Shown in pieces: positions 35,301-44,444 of a stretch of DNA of 64,000 nucleotides. The notes below the pieces were generated by a model. That model did not search any database. It was not told where the DNA came from and saw only the letters and a program-made list of their open reading frames with translations. Within the stretch, counting starts at the first letter, position 1, and every line of letters starts with the position of its first letter. A program made the position numbers and the translations under genes. Origin of the DNA: Piezodorus guildinii (Eukaryota; Arthropoda; Insecta; Hemiptera; Pentatomidae); NCBI GenBank assembly GCA_023052935.1, contig CM041298.1:4568063-4632062 (forward strand), given 5' to 3'.

Positions 35301-35325
35301 CCGGCCCCGACCACCTCCAGCAGTC
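23267..35325 (-). CDS. PH-domain protein, 3' part, 4 exons, identity unknown
   Basis: Exons in transcription order are 35325-35150, 29069-28873, 27601-27356 and 23378-23267. Splice sites are canonical and the phases fit (2+58 codons; 65 codons+2; 1+81 codons+2; 1+36 codons and TGA), giving 242 residues. Exons 1-2 form a PH domain: strands through [15 protein letters not shown], then helix [19 protein letters not shown] with the invariant Trp. The tail carries an RRAQSEG segment that could be a 14-3-3-type phosphosite (inference), a basic stretch [16 protein letters not shown], a Ser-rich run and a basic C-terminus. PH domains usually act in phosphoinositide binding at membranes. I do not recognise the family. 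The N-terminal exons lie outside the window or were not detected. Confidence 0.85.
23437..23681. mobile_element. Family-C MITE, 245 bp, intact
   Basis: TIRs atatctgtggcggtcgtga and tcacgaccaccacagatat lie at the two ends. Internal blocks taaactttacgtaat and ttatataactcgagttatcc are shared with the copy at 60002-60566. It sits in the intron just upstream of the PH-gene last exon. Confidence 0.85.
24299..24571 (+). mobile_element. SINE1 copy
   Basis: Clear tRNA-like head with B-box cgggttcaaacccgcagg, then ggatttttt, gatgtcaggtactcgttaaa and tail aaataaataaac. It shows the SINE1 B-box best. Confidence 0.9.
25221..26095 (+). mobile_element. Helentron/DINE-1-like element, copy 1
   Basis: It begins ttttactttcacttactata, with the palindrome ttactatatatagtaa at the terminus, and ends ggtaagtgaaagtcgtg followed by tttgcccgtaccagattttt. 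The two ends share actttcacttac in inverted order. An internal (GT)n tract follows the conserved ggtcccctgagtccaaataa. No coding capacity was recognised. I infer a non-autonomous Helentron-type element from the terminal palindrome, subterminal inverted repeat, internal microsatellite and absence of a TSD; a MITE is the alternative. Confidence 0.75.
26155..26250 (-). repeat. SINE3 3' fragment
   Basis: gggtcttggactgagtaaa, tactgtttatagg and aatgaggtcattaggctgag match the SINE3 end at 28095-28180. The rest is replaced by SINE1. Confidence 0.55.
26262..26547 (+). mobile_element. SINE1 copy
   Basis: It starts ggggtcacctgtggtgtaat followed by ggctagcataacagcc (A-box region), has a degraded B-box, and ends in gatgttaaataaacaaac. 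Confidence 0.9.
27356..27601 (-). CDS. PH-protein exon 3 (basic and Ser-rich tail)
   Basis: Acceptor tattatgcacag and donor gtaagc frame 246 bp. It encodes [20 protein letters not shown] and then a Ser-rich stretch with [17 protein letters not shown] lies just past the donor, so an unspliced reading would stop after GM. The phase match to the last exon favours splicing. Confidence 0.83.
27668..28020. mobile_element. Family-H MITE, 353 bp, both TIRs
   Basis: The left end attgagacgtttatttccaa with aaggtacta is the inverted complement of the right end (tagtaccttttagaaaccaa, cgtctcaatt). Fragments occur at about 770, 4497, 5640 and 20540. It lies in the PH-gene intron between exons 2 and 3, 67 bp from exon 3. 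Confidence 0.8.
28095..28378 (-). mobile_element. SINE family 3 (probably tRNA-derived)
   Basis: On the - strand the head gggagcggcatggcctggtg with agcactagtctactg resembles an A-box region, and gggtaccgatcgtggc sits where a B-box would. The body ends ctgagtccaagacccttcat. Partial copies are at 26155, 49083 and perhaps 43330 and 18410. The tRNA origin is less clear than for SINE1. Confidence 0.65.
28873..29069 (-). CDS. PH-protein exon 2 (PH C-terminal helix)
   Basis: Acceptor gcattgccag and donor gtaagt frame 197 bp. It encodes [19 protein letters not shown], the PH C-terminal helix with the conserved Trp, then [20 protein letters not shown] and [15 protein letters not shown]. It ends two bases into a Lys codon completed by the next exon. 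Confidence 0.87.
29251..31254 (-). mobile_element. Jockey-1 LINE, 5'-truncated, nearly open ORF2
   Basis: From about 31250 to 29905 a single - strand frame covers the [60 protein letters not shown], a lone TAA at 30709-30711, then [36 protein letters not shown] and [21 protein letters not shown] one-base change near 29905 shifts the last part. Endonuclease and ORF1 are absent. The 9-bp TSD ggactaact places it within the Penelope-like element. A second copy is at 35575-36690. Confidence 0.9.
31545..31868 (-). pseudogene. GIY-YIG endonuclease domain of a Penelope-like element
   Basis: The - strand reads [32 protein letters not shown], then [20 protein letters not shown] and, after a frameshift near 31675, [22 protein letters not shown], the R....H spacing, the ALAxHxxxxxHxFDF segment and the Ile/Asn-rich end are the GIY-YIG layout of Penelope-like elements. 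The frameshift and missing RT make it a remnant. Confidence 0.8.
32011..32600 (-). pseudogene. Tc1-like transposon 3' end
   Basis: The - strand reads [20 protein letters not shown] followed by [15 protein letters not shown] and a stop, the usual C-terminus of Tc1-type transposases (SMPRR..vi.A.GG.T.Y). The left end cactcaacagaaaaaaaaag with cggaccacc looks like a Tc1-type terminus. The catalytic region and the other terminus are missing. Confidence 0.72.
32665..33449. repeat. Long inverted repeat made of two head-to-head SINE1 copies
   Basis: The arms 32670-32905 and 33160-33385 are inverted copies: a SINE1 in each orientation plus a shared flank (cagcccagggtcctattata). In the spacer a perfect 21-bp inverted pair (32917-32937 with 32979-32999) precedes a CTGATGA-hairpin motif at about 33003-33040. 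The transcript would fold into a hairpin. Confidence 0.82.
33590..34085 (+). pseudogene. RTE-like LINE C-terminal fragment
   Basis: The + strand reads KVYKTIFLPIL, then [40 protein letters not shown] and [10 protein letters not shown], the post-RT tail of RTE-like elements with broken frames. The 3' tail is taaataaataaac, like that of SINE1. Confidence 0.68.
34086..34850. other. PH-gene intron, nothing recognised
   Basis: AT-rich, with no coding signal, TIR or SINE head. Confidence 0.5.
34957..35003 (-). pseudogene. Partial duplicate of PH exon 1 with a donor site
   Basis: On the - strand CTCACCTTCAAGCTCATCGG to TCTTCAGG followed by gtgagt encodes [15 protein letters not shown], nearly the same as the end of the exon at 35150-35325. 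Upstream homology stops at about 35003 and no convincing acceptor is adjacent. It could be a decayed tandem duplicate or part of an alternative exon. Confidence 0.7.
35150..35325 (-). CDS. PH-protein exon 1 in window (N-terminal half of PH domain)
   Basis: On the - strand the acceptor gatgttgcag is followed by 176 bp, then donor gtgagt. It encodes [20 protein letters not shown] with [20 protein letters not shown] and ends KEYSLVFR in phase 0. It is GC-rich against AT-rich flanks. Its last third is also present at about 34957-35003. Confidence 0.86.
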
Positions 35326-35404
35326 CTGCAACATCAAGAATAATTAATTATATTAAGGACATGTCATTGGAGGAAGATAGGAAGTATCTTAACTTGTCAG
35401 GGGA

Positions 35405-35574
35405 GGGAATAAAGGGGGTCCTTAAGTATAGTGGCTAGCTCAGCAGTCTTCGCAAGATGGCTTTCGTAGTTTTAATGAAAGTAAATAATCCTCAACTATG
35501 CCGTCCTTCAGAGGACTCGTTAAAGATTCCTGTTCTAATACAACCTGGATAGACAAAAATTAGGACTGTTATTA
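35405..35574 (+). mobile_element. SINE1 copy, internally deleted, 3' end lost
   Basis: gtatagtggctagctcagc, atgccgtccttcagagg and acctggatagacaaaaatta are SINE1 blocks. The copy stops at about 35574, where jockey-1 sequence begins. Confidence 0.72.
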
Positions 35575-36656
35575 AGAAGTGTTATAAAACCAGTGTAAGG
35601 CTTGGCGAATTAAGGTGAACGAAAGCAAATGCACACACGTTACTTTCACCCTTCGACGTAAATCCTGTCCAACAGTTAAATTCAATTCCATACCGCTTCC
35701 TTCCTCAGACACAGTCCGGTACCTTGGCTTTTTACTAGACAAAAGACTGACGTGGAACCCACATACAAGACTTAAAAGGATAGAACTCAACCGCAGATTC
35801 GGCCGGTTATACAAACTACTGGACAGAAAATCTCATCTTACAGTCGACAACAAATTACTAATATATAAGACAGTACTGAAACCTATATGGGCCTACGGAC
35901 TTGAACTATGGGGGACAACTAAACATTCTAACATCAAACGTATCCAATCCTTCCAATCCAAAGTCCTTCGAACAATAGTTAATGCTCCTTATTACGTTAC
36001 CAACTGTACCCTACACCACGACCTTAATATTCCATTTATTTTAGACCTGGTACCATCCAAATTTTCCAAATTCCATCAGAACCTTCTTCATCACCCTAAT
36101 CCTCTTGCTCAATCGCTCTCCAGCTCCACCCATCCCTACAATCCTCCTCGAAGATTGAAACGGCAGTGGCCCCGCGACGTTTTGTAAACTTTTATTCTGG
36201 AGTTCTGACACTGGTCAGATCCTCCACTCATGTACTGTATGTTTGTGGCTATTCCGCCCTAGCTCGGCCTCCACTGGCTTACACCAGTGAAGCGCCGGGT
36301 GAGAGGCGCTGGGATCTCTTGGATTCGGCTTCTCCCCCCACTTGTGGAGGGAGCAGCGGAGTCTAGGGTCCCTTAAGCAGATTGTATATATTGTATATAG
36401 TTAAGTTTGCTTGTATGATTTTTGTTTATTTCCCAACTTGTATTTATCTCTACTACAGGTTGTTGTTTTGATTTGTTTGTTGTTGTTTTGTTTTTTTTGT
36501 TTTTTTTAATTGTTATTTTCTTGTATATATTCGAATTTATTTATTTCCGATTTTATGTAATTTGACTTTATTATCATTATTCTGTATATATTGTATGAAT
36601 GTGTACTACATCTCTATTACTACTGTTCATTATGTAACAAACTGTAATATTTCTCA

Positions 36657-36690
<34 letters not shown>
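35575..36690 (+). mobile_element. Jockey-1 LINE, copy 2, with intact 3' end and poly-A
   Basis: A frame from about 35583 to the stop at 36185-36187 encodes the ORF2 tail: [86 protein letters not shown] 3' UTR of about 470 bp follows, then a poly-A of about 31 after aataaa (36655-36690). It lacks the RT core and is 5'-truncated inside the RT. Confidence 0.9.
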
Positions 36691-36692
<2 letters not shown>

Positions 36693-36954
36693 AAACCAAG
36701 TTTCAGTTTTAAAACAATTTCCATTCAAATATATTACAATTTGTCTCAAAATGGACAATAATAATTACTTTATTTTTAATTTATAGGTAAGTGGAAATAA
36801 AATCTCAAGAACGTTTGATTTCAATGAGAAACAAAAACAATGTGTTATTTTCGGACTACTAGTATATGAGCTAATTAACTATCTTAAAGGTTGAGCTTTA
36901 TCCTTAAACGTGTGATTAAACCATCGCTCCTTCAAAAGTTTGTAATTCCCATTT

Positions 36955-37096
36955 TTTTACTTTCACTTACTATATATAGAATGGGAAAGTATTGCGATCG
37001 TAAAAATTTTCGAATTCCGGTTTTCAACGGAAATACACGTTTTAGGGTCCCCTGAGTCCAAATAACCAAGTCCCGCAAAAAGGTCTGTGATCTGTG

Positions 37097-37133
<37 letters not shown>

Positions 37134-37825
37134 TGAGAGTGTGTGTGGTACTCCCGGGCGGAAACGGTAAGTCCTATAAAACTGAAATTTCATATTTAAG
37201 ACAAATATACGCCCGAGACGTGACAAAACCTTTTTCATCAAAATGAGCTTACCAGAAGAGGCACTTTATACCATGCATTTTACATCTTTTTACGTTTTTC
37301 TCGAAAACGGTTCCGACGATTTTGATTAAACTCGCTATATCGATGTAAAATTTAATAGTCTTTAATATCATTTAGGTTTCATTCTGATTGAAATGGTCTG
37401 ACAGGGCTTAAATGCCGATATTTTAAATTTTCTTCCTCTAAAGTACCATTAATTTTGTTGATTCTATAAAAATAACCATATTACCTTGTTAGCATTGATA
37501 AATAACAGCTAAATATGTATGTTGTGCGAATTTGAAAAATAACTAAACATGTATGATATACCGTTGGAAAGCTAAAGATTTTAGAAAAAATATTATCTCA
37601 TACACAAGCTTTTAAAAATTAATAGAGAGTGATGAAAAGCCGATAAAACTGATTATTTTAGATAATAATATAATAGATTTTTTAATGAAACACATGTTTT
37701 TATAGAAATTCCATTTAAGTGATTATTTAATGGTTTCACTCATTTTTATCTTTGAAGATTCTTTAATCGATTCTAAAAACGGAGGAAGTGAAAGTCGTGT
37801 GTTGCCCGCACCAGATTTTATTTTT
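36955..37825 (+). mobile_element. Helentron/DINE-1-like element, copy 2
   Basis: Same termini as copy 1 (actttcacttactatatata at the left; gaagtgaaagtcgtgtg and ttgcccgcaccag at the right), and an internal (GT)n at 37099-37130. On the - strand an open frame at 36963-37241 includes [14 protein letters not shown], also open at 59157-59354 in copy 10. Confidence 0.78.
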
Positions 37826-38159
37826 AACCTATACAGCCTACTGATTCACTCTAACCGAACCTACCTTGACTTTGAGCTGTCACTTCAAAGTTACTGACCT
37901 TTCACATATAGCTCAGCGACAATTATACCATAGCATGCTACACTAAACTATTCTAGGCTAACTTGGAGTTTTCCCAAAGAGGAGGTGACCCTAATCGCAC
38001 CTTTTCACCAAAACTTTCACCTCTCTACTCTGGCTAAAAGGAAAATCTCTAAGCGGGCAACTTCGTATTTATCTCATATAATTATTATTGTCAATAATAA
38101 AAATTTAAAGTCGTCTATAATTCCAAGTTTCACTTTTCATAATACTTAAAATCGAAATA

Positions 38160-39085
38160 TCCTTCTATGCCCCAAGGTCCCAGGTTCAAACCTGACAGAT
38201 GGCCCTATGATTATTTAAATTGAGTAAAACATCCTTAGTAATACGAGGCATGTTTTTTAAGTAAGTACCGTTTTGGAATTAAAAAAAGACGTGCAAAGAT
38301 ATCGCAATAATTTTATTTTTACATGAAAGCCTGTACCTTAATCTACTTTTCTACATAATATCCATGAATTTTGAGGTACTTGTCATAACGCGGCACCAGT
38401 TTTTGAATACCCTCCTCAAAAAATTCTGCCGCCTGACTTGTTAACCACTGCATCACAAATGTTTTGACTTCGTTATCGTCTTGAAGACGCCGACCGCCCA
38501 GGTGTTTCTTCAAGTGCAGGAACAAATGGTAGTCGCTGGGCGCCAGATCAGGGCTGTATTAAGGATGATCTAGAGTTTCCCATTTAAATGATTTTATGAG
38601 ATCCTTGGTCCGATTAGCCACATGTGGACGGGCATTGTCATGCAGCAAAACGATACCCTTACTCAACTTGCCACGTCTTTTTAAGACGATAACGAAGTCG
38701 AAACATTTGTGATGCAGTGGTTAACGAGTTAGGTTTGAGGAGGCAATTCAGAAACTGGTGCCGCGTTATGATAAGTGCCTCAAAATTCATGGAAATTATG
38801 TAGAAAAGTAGATTAAGGTACAAGATTTCATGTAAAAATAAAATTATTGCGATATCTTTGCACGTATTTTTTTAATTCCAAAACGGTACTTATTTAAAAA
38901 AACATGCCTCGTACAATCTTTCGGAGGGAACGTAAAAAGGTGGGCCCGATTGTGCGATGTCAGGTACTCGTTAAAGATCCCTGTCCTAATTAAACCTGGA
39001 TAGGCAAAATGTAGGAATCCCACAGTAGCATCATCCGATTAGCCACAGCATCATAAAGGGACGTTAAATAAATAATATAATACAA
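38160..39085 (+). mobile_element. SINE1 copy split by a foldback mariner
   Basis: The left part 38160-38241 has the B-box caggttcaaacctg. The right part 38914-39085 has gatgtcaggtactcgttaaa and the tail aaataaataa. The break is a TA-flanked mariner derivative at 38244-38911. Confidence 0.88.
38244..38911. mobile_element. Foldback mariner derivative (two inverted 3' ends)
   Basis: TA lies at both borders (38242-38243, 38912-38913) and both ends start cgaggcatgttttttaa. The left arm (38244-38492, - strand) encodes a transposase C-terminus: HDNARPHVANRTK, PSDYHLFLHL with a stop one step earlier, then FEEGIQKLVPRYDKYLKIHG. The right arm (38693-38911, + strand) encodes the same C-terminus again. 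The transposon is therefore a palindrome of its 3' end, lacking the 5' half. Confidence 0.88.
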
Positions 39086-39410
39086 AGTCATGGTTTGTAA
39101 GATTTCACCATGAGTCAGATTATAATTATATAATTTAAATGTAAAACGAAGACAATATATTTAAGCAAGTGCAAGAAAAATGAAGACTAATCCTAAATAT
39201 AGTCATTGGATAGCTGATTCAGGCGGAAGCACTTATCACCTAAATGGTTAGATTAGCTCCTCAGCGGAAATATAAGTCGCAAATCGTTCTTCAACTCTGT
39301 CATTGTCTCGCCAGCAACGATTTCATCTCAGTGCAATGATCAGTTTTTAAAAAAGTATGAATTTTTTACTTTCACTTACCTATATTTGAAATATATAGTA
39401 AGGGAAAGAA

Positions 39411-40036
39411 TTTTTTTTTTAAATATATTTTTATTGAAATTGACAACTATACAAAAAATACATCAAGTAAATATGCTGAAATGTTATAACACATGAAATA
39501 AACATGAAGAGAAACTGCCCATTGGCAGCACTCTTTGGTAGTGAGTCTAAACAAGAAGTTCTCGAGGTCATCTTCTTTTCAGATGCCTTAGAGGACTATC
39601 AGGAATGGAAGAGGAAGCAAGGATTGAAACTAATGGATTAGAGTGGGAGTGGAGTTTTTCATGGAAGTGATATCTGGTACGGGCCAAATCAGCAACATAT
39701 GGAACATTAAGGTCATTGTGGATGATTTTATTCGTGACAAAGTAAGGAGCGTTGAGGATTTTGGATTGTAATGATTGAATACGGGAAGAGTTTGATGGTT
39801 TAGTAGAGCCCCATAGCTCAACTCCGTAGGTCCAGATAGGCCTTCTGATGGTCATGTAAATGAGTCTTTTGTGAGAGATTAGAGCGTTTGTCTAGTAAGT
39901 GTTGGAGTAGCCGAAATCGTCGTGCAGTTTCTTGTCTCTTCAGTCTTATGTGCGGATTCCATGTAAGACGTTTGTCAAGCAGGAGTCCTAAATAGCAGAT
40001 CTGTTCAACCGGGACAAGCGGAATATCATTAAAGCA
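39411..40036 (-). pseudogene. Jockey-2 LINE 3' end, nested
   Basis: A T-rich start at 39411 is the reversed poly-A tail. The - strand encodes PIWTYGVELWGSTKPSNSSR, IQSLQSKILNAPYFVTNK and SIPDSPLRHLKRR, as in the 10763 copy. It stops in the region of the DKRLT motif at about 40036. Confidence 0.85.
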
Positions 40037-40689
40037 ATTTGATCGTCAAAAGGGTATAGCTGGGTAAGAATGGTAAATCTGCCGCGGCTTTTTTTATTTT
40101 AACTTGGGGGAATCAATTTGGCATCGAATAAAAATAATTTACCTAAATTTGTATTTTTTTAATTCTAACGGTTTCCGAGAATTTTTTTTTAAACATCCTT
40201 CTTCGTTTATTTTTTTTTTAATAGTAAAATTTGAAATTAATGAATGATGATTTTTTTCTCTTATTCTTAGGAGCCAAAGGGTTGAACAAATTATGATTCT
40301 TAAACGAAAAGTCAATATTTAGCAGAAGAAAGAAAACCAAAATATGTATTTCTTTTTAACCTTTATGAAAAGTACCAATTATCGATTTCCCCCCCCTCCC
40401 CCCAAAAAAAAAATCAGAAATGTCTTTTATACTCCTCTATGCACAGAAAGTTTTTGAAGTGATGAAACAAATAAAAACTTATTTTTTGCTGAAATCTTGT
40501 TGCATTTAAATTATATTTGTTATTATGATTGAAAAATGTGTAAACAATTTCTCACTAAAAATTCAGAATTACATTACTTATAAAAAATCTTCAATCATTT
40601 GACTACAAAATGATTGGATAAAAGATATATTTTTCGAAACGCGCGCCAGGCTAGGGCTCTATAACGCCGTCTATTTAGCCACTATCAAT

Positions 40690-40835
40690 CATTTCTTCTA
40701 AGGCTGCTGGAAGGAATTAGTCCGGGTGGCGGTCATTAAATGAAACAACTAAATAGTTTCAACTATTTATTGCTTGCCAACGTTTCGACCCCCTTAGTGG
40801 GTCATCTTCAGGGTAAAATTCTCAACTAATTATAT
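40690..40835 (-). repeat. Penelope-like 3' tail fragment
   Basis: In reverse it reads ggaaggaattagtccgggtg, tagtttcaactatttattgc, gccaacgtttcgaccccctt and gggtcatcttcaggg, the same tail as at 21960-22075. Confidence 0.72.
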
Positions 40836-40904
40836 CCACTATGATTTCTTCTAAGGTCTCGCTTGTTCAAGTATTCTCTATGGATTTTTCTAGGATGGAA
40901 AAAT

Positions 40905-40906
<2 letters not shown>

Positions 40907-40980
<74 letters not shown>
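40907..40980. repeat. Poly-A/T homopolymer of about 70
   Basis: An uninterrupted A run from about 40911 to 40980 inside the long-TIR element. It could be a retroelement tail; the length in the assembly is unreliable. Confidence 0.85.
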
Positions 40981-40981
<1 letters not shown>

Positions 40982-41037
40982 ATAAATTAAATGCAAGATT
41001 TCAGAAAAAAATGAATTTTTGTTTTTTTCATATTGTA

Positions 41038-42530
41038 TACGCTGGGCTATCCGTGAAAGAATAATACTTCCAAGTGACAACTCAAAATTGAGGGTGGTTC
41101 TATTGAAATAAATAAGTGGATTGTATAGATTTAAAATAAATAAAAATAATGAAAACAAACGACGAATCACAATACATTTAATACAATGAAATACATATAA
41201 ACAAGATAAGAAACAAATTAACCTAATAAATTTATATAAGACAAAATTAACCTAATTATAATTAAACAGCTGTAAGAAAATGTAGGAAACAAAATAAACC
41301 TAATTAAAATATTGTAAAAATAGAAGAAACAAACTTAACTTAATTAATGCTTAAAGGTGTAAAAAAAATAGTTATCAAATTAAACAGTTTCTTGAATAAG
41401 AATTAAGAAATTAAATGTTCCATTAATGGATAAAGATAGGTTATATTCACGTAAAGATGTCCAGTTGAGTGTTGAAGAAAACGACCGCAGGGCGGCTTGA
41501 ACGAAGTCGTCTTGAGTATTGAAGACAATTACCGCAGGGCGGCTTGGACGAAGTTCTTTTGGGTGTTGAAAATGACCGCAAGGAGGCTCTTCCAAGTTCC
41601 AAGGGGAACGATGAGAAGATGAAGAAATTCGTTTCCAAACGTTCAAACGTTGAGAGGAATCTTGGGTCTATATACGGCACATCTTCACCGCTCAGACGCT
41701 AGCTTAAGACTCGACTGCCACGAGGCAGTCAAAAAACAATTGAAGTAGGATCGTCTTCTGTCTTTCTCTTCTACTGCTCTCGTTTAAAAACTTTTAATTA
41801 TATTTAAAATAACTATTTTAAAAAGAAATTAAAAAATAAATATTTAAACAAAAAAAAAATGATCTTGTTATAAATATCATAAAAATTATGAACTTATCAT
41901 TTTTCGATTGAAAAACTATAAAAACCTTATCAGGCCGTAACATATGGCGTGAACACATATTGTTCCATTAATAATAATAATAGGCTTACCGAACCCGAAG
42001 GTTCGATTCCGATACCAACAAACATCGCCTGCACTGACTCGTCCAATATTCGCCGTTCAAGCCCAAGCCCCCGAGATCAGCCTTAACGCAATCCTCCCAT
42101 CGACGCTTCGGCCTACCTTTCGGACGCCTACCAGTCGGATCAGCGAATGTTTCTCGGAATCCGTTCCTCACCGAGCCCAACAACTTTACTCGCCCATTGG
42201 AGTCTCCGCGACGCTATCAACTCGATTATATTCACAAGTTACAAGTTCCGCAATTCCGCGTTGTGCAACCGTCTAAACTCCCCAATGGCCTCATCTCTCT
42301 TCGGACCAAATATTTTACGCAGTAGCTTATTTTCGAAAACCTTAAGCAGTTGTTCATCCTTCAAAGTAAGCGGCCACGTTTCACATCCGTAAAGAACCGT
42401 CGGAAGAATAATAGTTTTATAAATTATAACCTTTAAGTTTTTAGACAGAAGCCGCGAACTAAGTAACTATTTTAAGTAAATATTCTAGTTCACAAAATAC
42501 CACAAACAGTCATAAATTCCTCATATAGTT
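41038..42530. repeat. Dispersed repeat D, copy 2, with an expanded internal tandem array
   Basis: It matches 15430-16115 block by block. Here a unit of about 60 bp containing gaccgcagggcggcttg is repeated 2-3 times at 41475-41595, against once in copy 1. The tail 41850-41960 and 42480-42530 flanks an RTE-2 piece. Confidence 0.68.
41968..42470 (-). pseudogene. RTE-2 LINE C-terminal piece with (ATT)n tail
   Basis: On the - strand it encodes LLRKLKVIIYKTIILPTVLY-like sequence and FADPTGRRPKGRPKRRWEDC with VKADLGGLG, then the tail ccgaaccttcgggttcggt and (att)n. It matches 45751-46316. Confidence 0.82.
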
Positions 42531-42627
42531 CCATTACTTCAAAAAATTCGAAAACAATTTCTGTAAATAGAGAAGTATAAAAGGCAATTTTCTGATTTAT
42601 TCTTTAAAAAAAAATCGATGATTCACA

Positions 42628-42760
42628 CTTTTTTTATTTTAAACATTTTATTGATATTTACAACTGTACATATAATATATACAACAAGTAAATGGGCTAA
42701 TTTACACTTATGGACGAGATAATGTCTTGTGAAGAAACTACCCAGTGGTAGCAATTCAAT
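42628..42760 (-). repeat. Jockey-2 3' UTR scrap
   Basis: ttattgatatttacaactgt, acaagtaaatgggcta and gaagaaactacccagtgg match the 3' UTR of the 10763 copy. It is a 5'-truncated insertion in the right TIR. Confidence 0.7.
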
Positions 42761-43310
42761 TACATTATTTAAAAAGGTTAACAAAAAATACATATTTTGG
42801 TTTTCTTTCTTATTCTAAATATTGGCTTTTCGTTTAAGAATCATGGCCATATATATCATTGTTTCATGCCTTTGACTCCTAAGAATCAAAGAAAAAAAAT
42901 CATCATAAATTAATGACAAATTTTACTATTAAAAACAATAATAAAATCGAAAAAAGAGGTTTTTAAAAAAAAATTTAGAAAACCGTTTGAATTAAAAAGC
43001 AACAAATTCAGGTGAATTGTTTTTATTCGACACCAAATAGATTCCCCAAGTTTTAGTAAAAAAAACCGAGGAGGCAGATTACTATATACAGATACCATTC
43101 TTACCCGGCTATACCCTTTTCGAATTTCAGTTTTCAACGGAATTAGGGTCTCTGGAGTCAATCAACCTATTCGCGCGATAAGTTCTGTGTCTGGCAAGTC
43201 TATCTCAAAAATGATAACTTTTATAAAACAGAAATTTCATATTTTAGAAGCGTAAATGACTGAGATGTTACAGCAACTTTTTCATCAAAATAGGTGAACC
43301 ATAAGAGAGC

Positions 43311-44440
43311 AACTTACAGTGAGACTTTCTCAATTTTCGGGTACCCACTTTAAGAAGGAAGAGTGGACTCCTAGACCCGAGTCTAGTGCACACTCTAGCC
43401 AACTCTATATAAATAAATATTATAGAACAAAATTGGCTACAAGAAGACCATGATATCTGTATTCCTATTTACACAAGTATATTTATAGAGGGGACGATAA
43501 AGTTCTAACTTCCGCGCTGAGATAGCGCCCTTCCTGTATATAGATATAGCCATCTCTTGTGTACTATGTCCTTACAGCCAAATATTTATTTCATATACAT
43601 TATATACATATATACACAATGCTATGTATTCGTACAGATTTTCAATAAGATATCATTCCAATGGCCAATCGAATCAAAGGCCTTTTCGAAATCGAAAAAC
43701 TGTTGGTCTTGAAGTGTAGTTTATGAGAGCGATACAATCTATATTAAATATTAATTTTATTATAATATAAATGATATAACTACAAGTTAACAAAATAACT
43801 ATATATTAACGAGTGTTAAAAATAACTATATTATCAAACTACTGAGTGCCAAATCCGTAAAGGATTTTTATTTTACTGACTTCATTAAAAAAAGTATCAT
43901 TTATTTCTCAACAAATAAATTGAACATATGTAACTTTGAGAAGTGATTTTAAATAAGTTGTAAAAATAATAATAATAATTAAAAAAAACCTATAAATTAT
44001 TACACGATGGTTTATTATTTTCAAATAACTATATTAGGGTATAACTGTTTATAGCTGCTAATATTTTCGATTCTTCTCTATCTTCAATAATAACCGAGTT
44101 TAGGTGGAATTACATCTATTATTATTTGTGACTTGAATATACAGATTTTATATACAATTTTTTTTTTTCCTTTTATTTCTGTTTATCGCGATTTACTGAC
44201 TTTAAAACTCTATACATATTTTTCTCTATTTTAAAAAATAACCGAGTTATTTACATTGTTGGGGAGTAATATCTAGGATTAGAAATTTATTAAACCTTGT
44301 AATATTTTAAACTAGATTTCATGAGTTTAAGATAAATAATTAGTTTTCCTCAAAAATTTGTTTTACAAAAGTAATTATTTGGACTAAACGTTTTAGGTTT
44401 TTCCCCATATTCAGGACTCACTGACAGCAATGTATCAGTA
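43311..44440. other. AT-rich stretch with one RT scrap
   Basis: At 43635-43720 the - strand reads QDQQFFDFEKAFDSIGHWND, an RT motif from an RTE-like LINE. At 43330-43400 gggtacccactttaagaag resembles SINE3. Otherwise nothing was recognised. Confidence 0.55.
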
Positions 44441-44444
44441 ATCC

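Larger units (their letters stand above)
40052..43116. mobile_element. About 3.07-kb element with TIRs of 400 bp or more
   Basis: The left arm starts gggtatagctgggtaagaat and the right arm ends with the complement (attcttacccggctataccc). Inverted similarity continues through 40052-40475 against 42525-43116, with the jockey-2 scrap (42628-42760) nested in the right arm. The interior holds a Penelope-like tail, a long A tract, repeat D and an RTE-2 piece. No transposase was found. The flanks suggest insertion without a target duplication in copy 3 of the Helentron-like family. Confidence 0.72.
39362..43310 (+). mobile_element. Helentron/DINE-1-like copy 3, split by two large insertions
   Basis: The 5' end at 39362-39410 (tttttactttcacttac, ending gtaagggaaag) continues at 40037-40051 (tttgatcgtcaaaa) and again at 43117-43310 (ttttcgaatttcagttttca, cttttataaaacagaaattt, ctttttcatcaaaatag). 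The breaks are jockey-2 (39411-40036) and a 3-kb long-TIR element (40052-43116). Confidence 0.75.

Noticed and set aside
40911..40980. Biological significance of the 70-A run
   Set aside because: Homopolymers of this length are unreliable in assemblies and no coding or regulatory role is visible.
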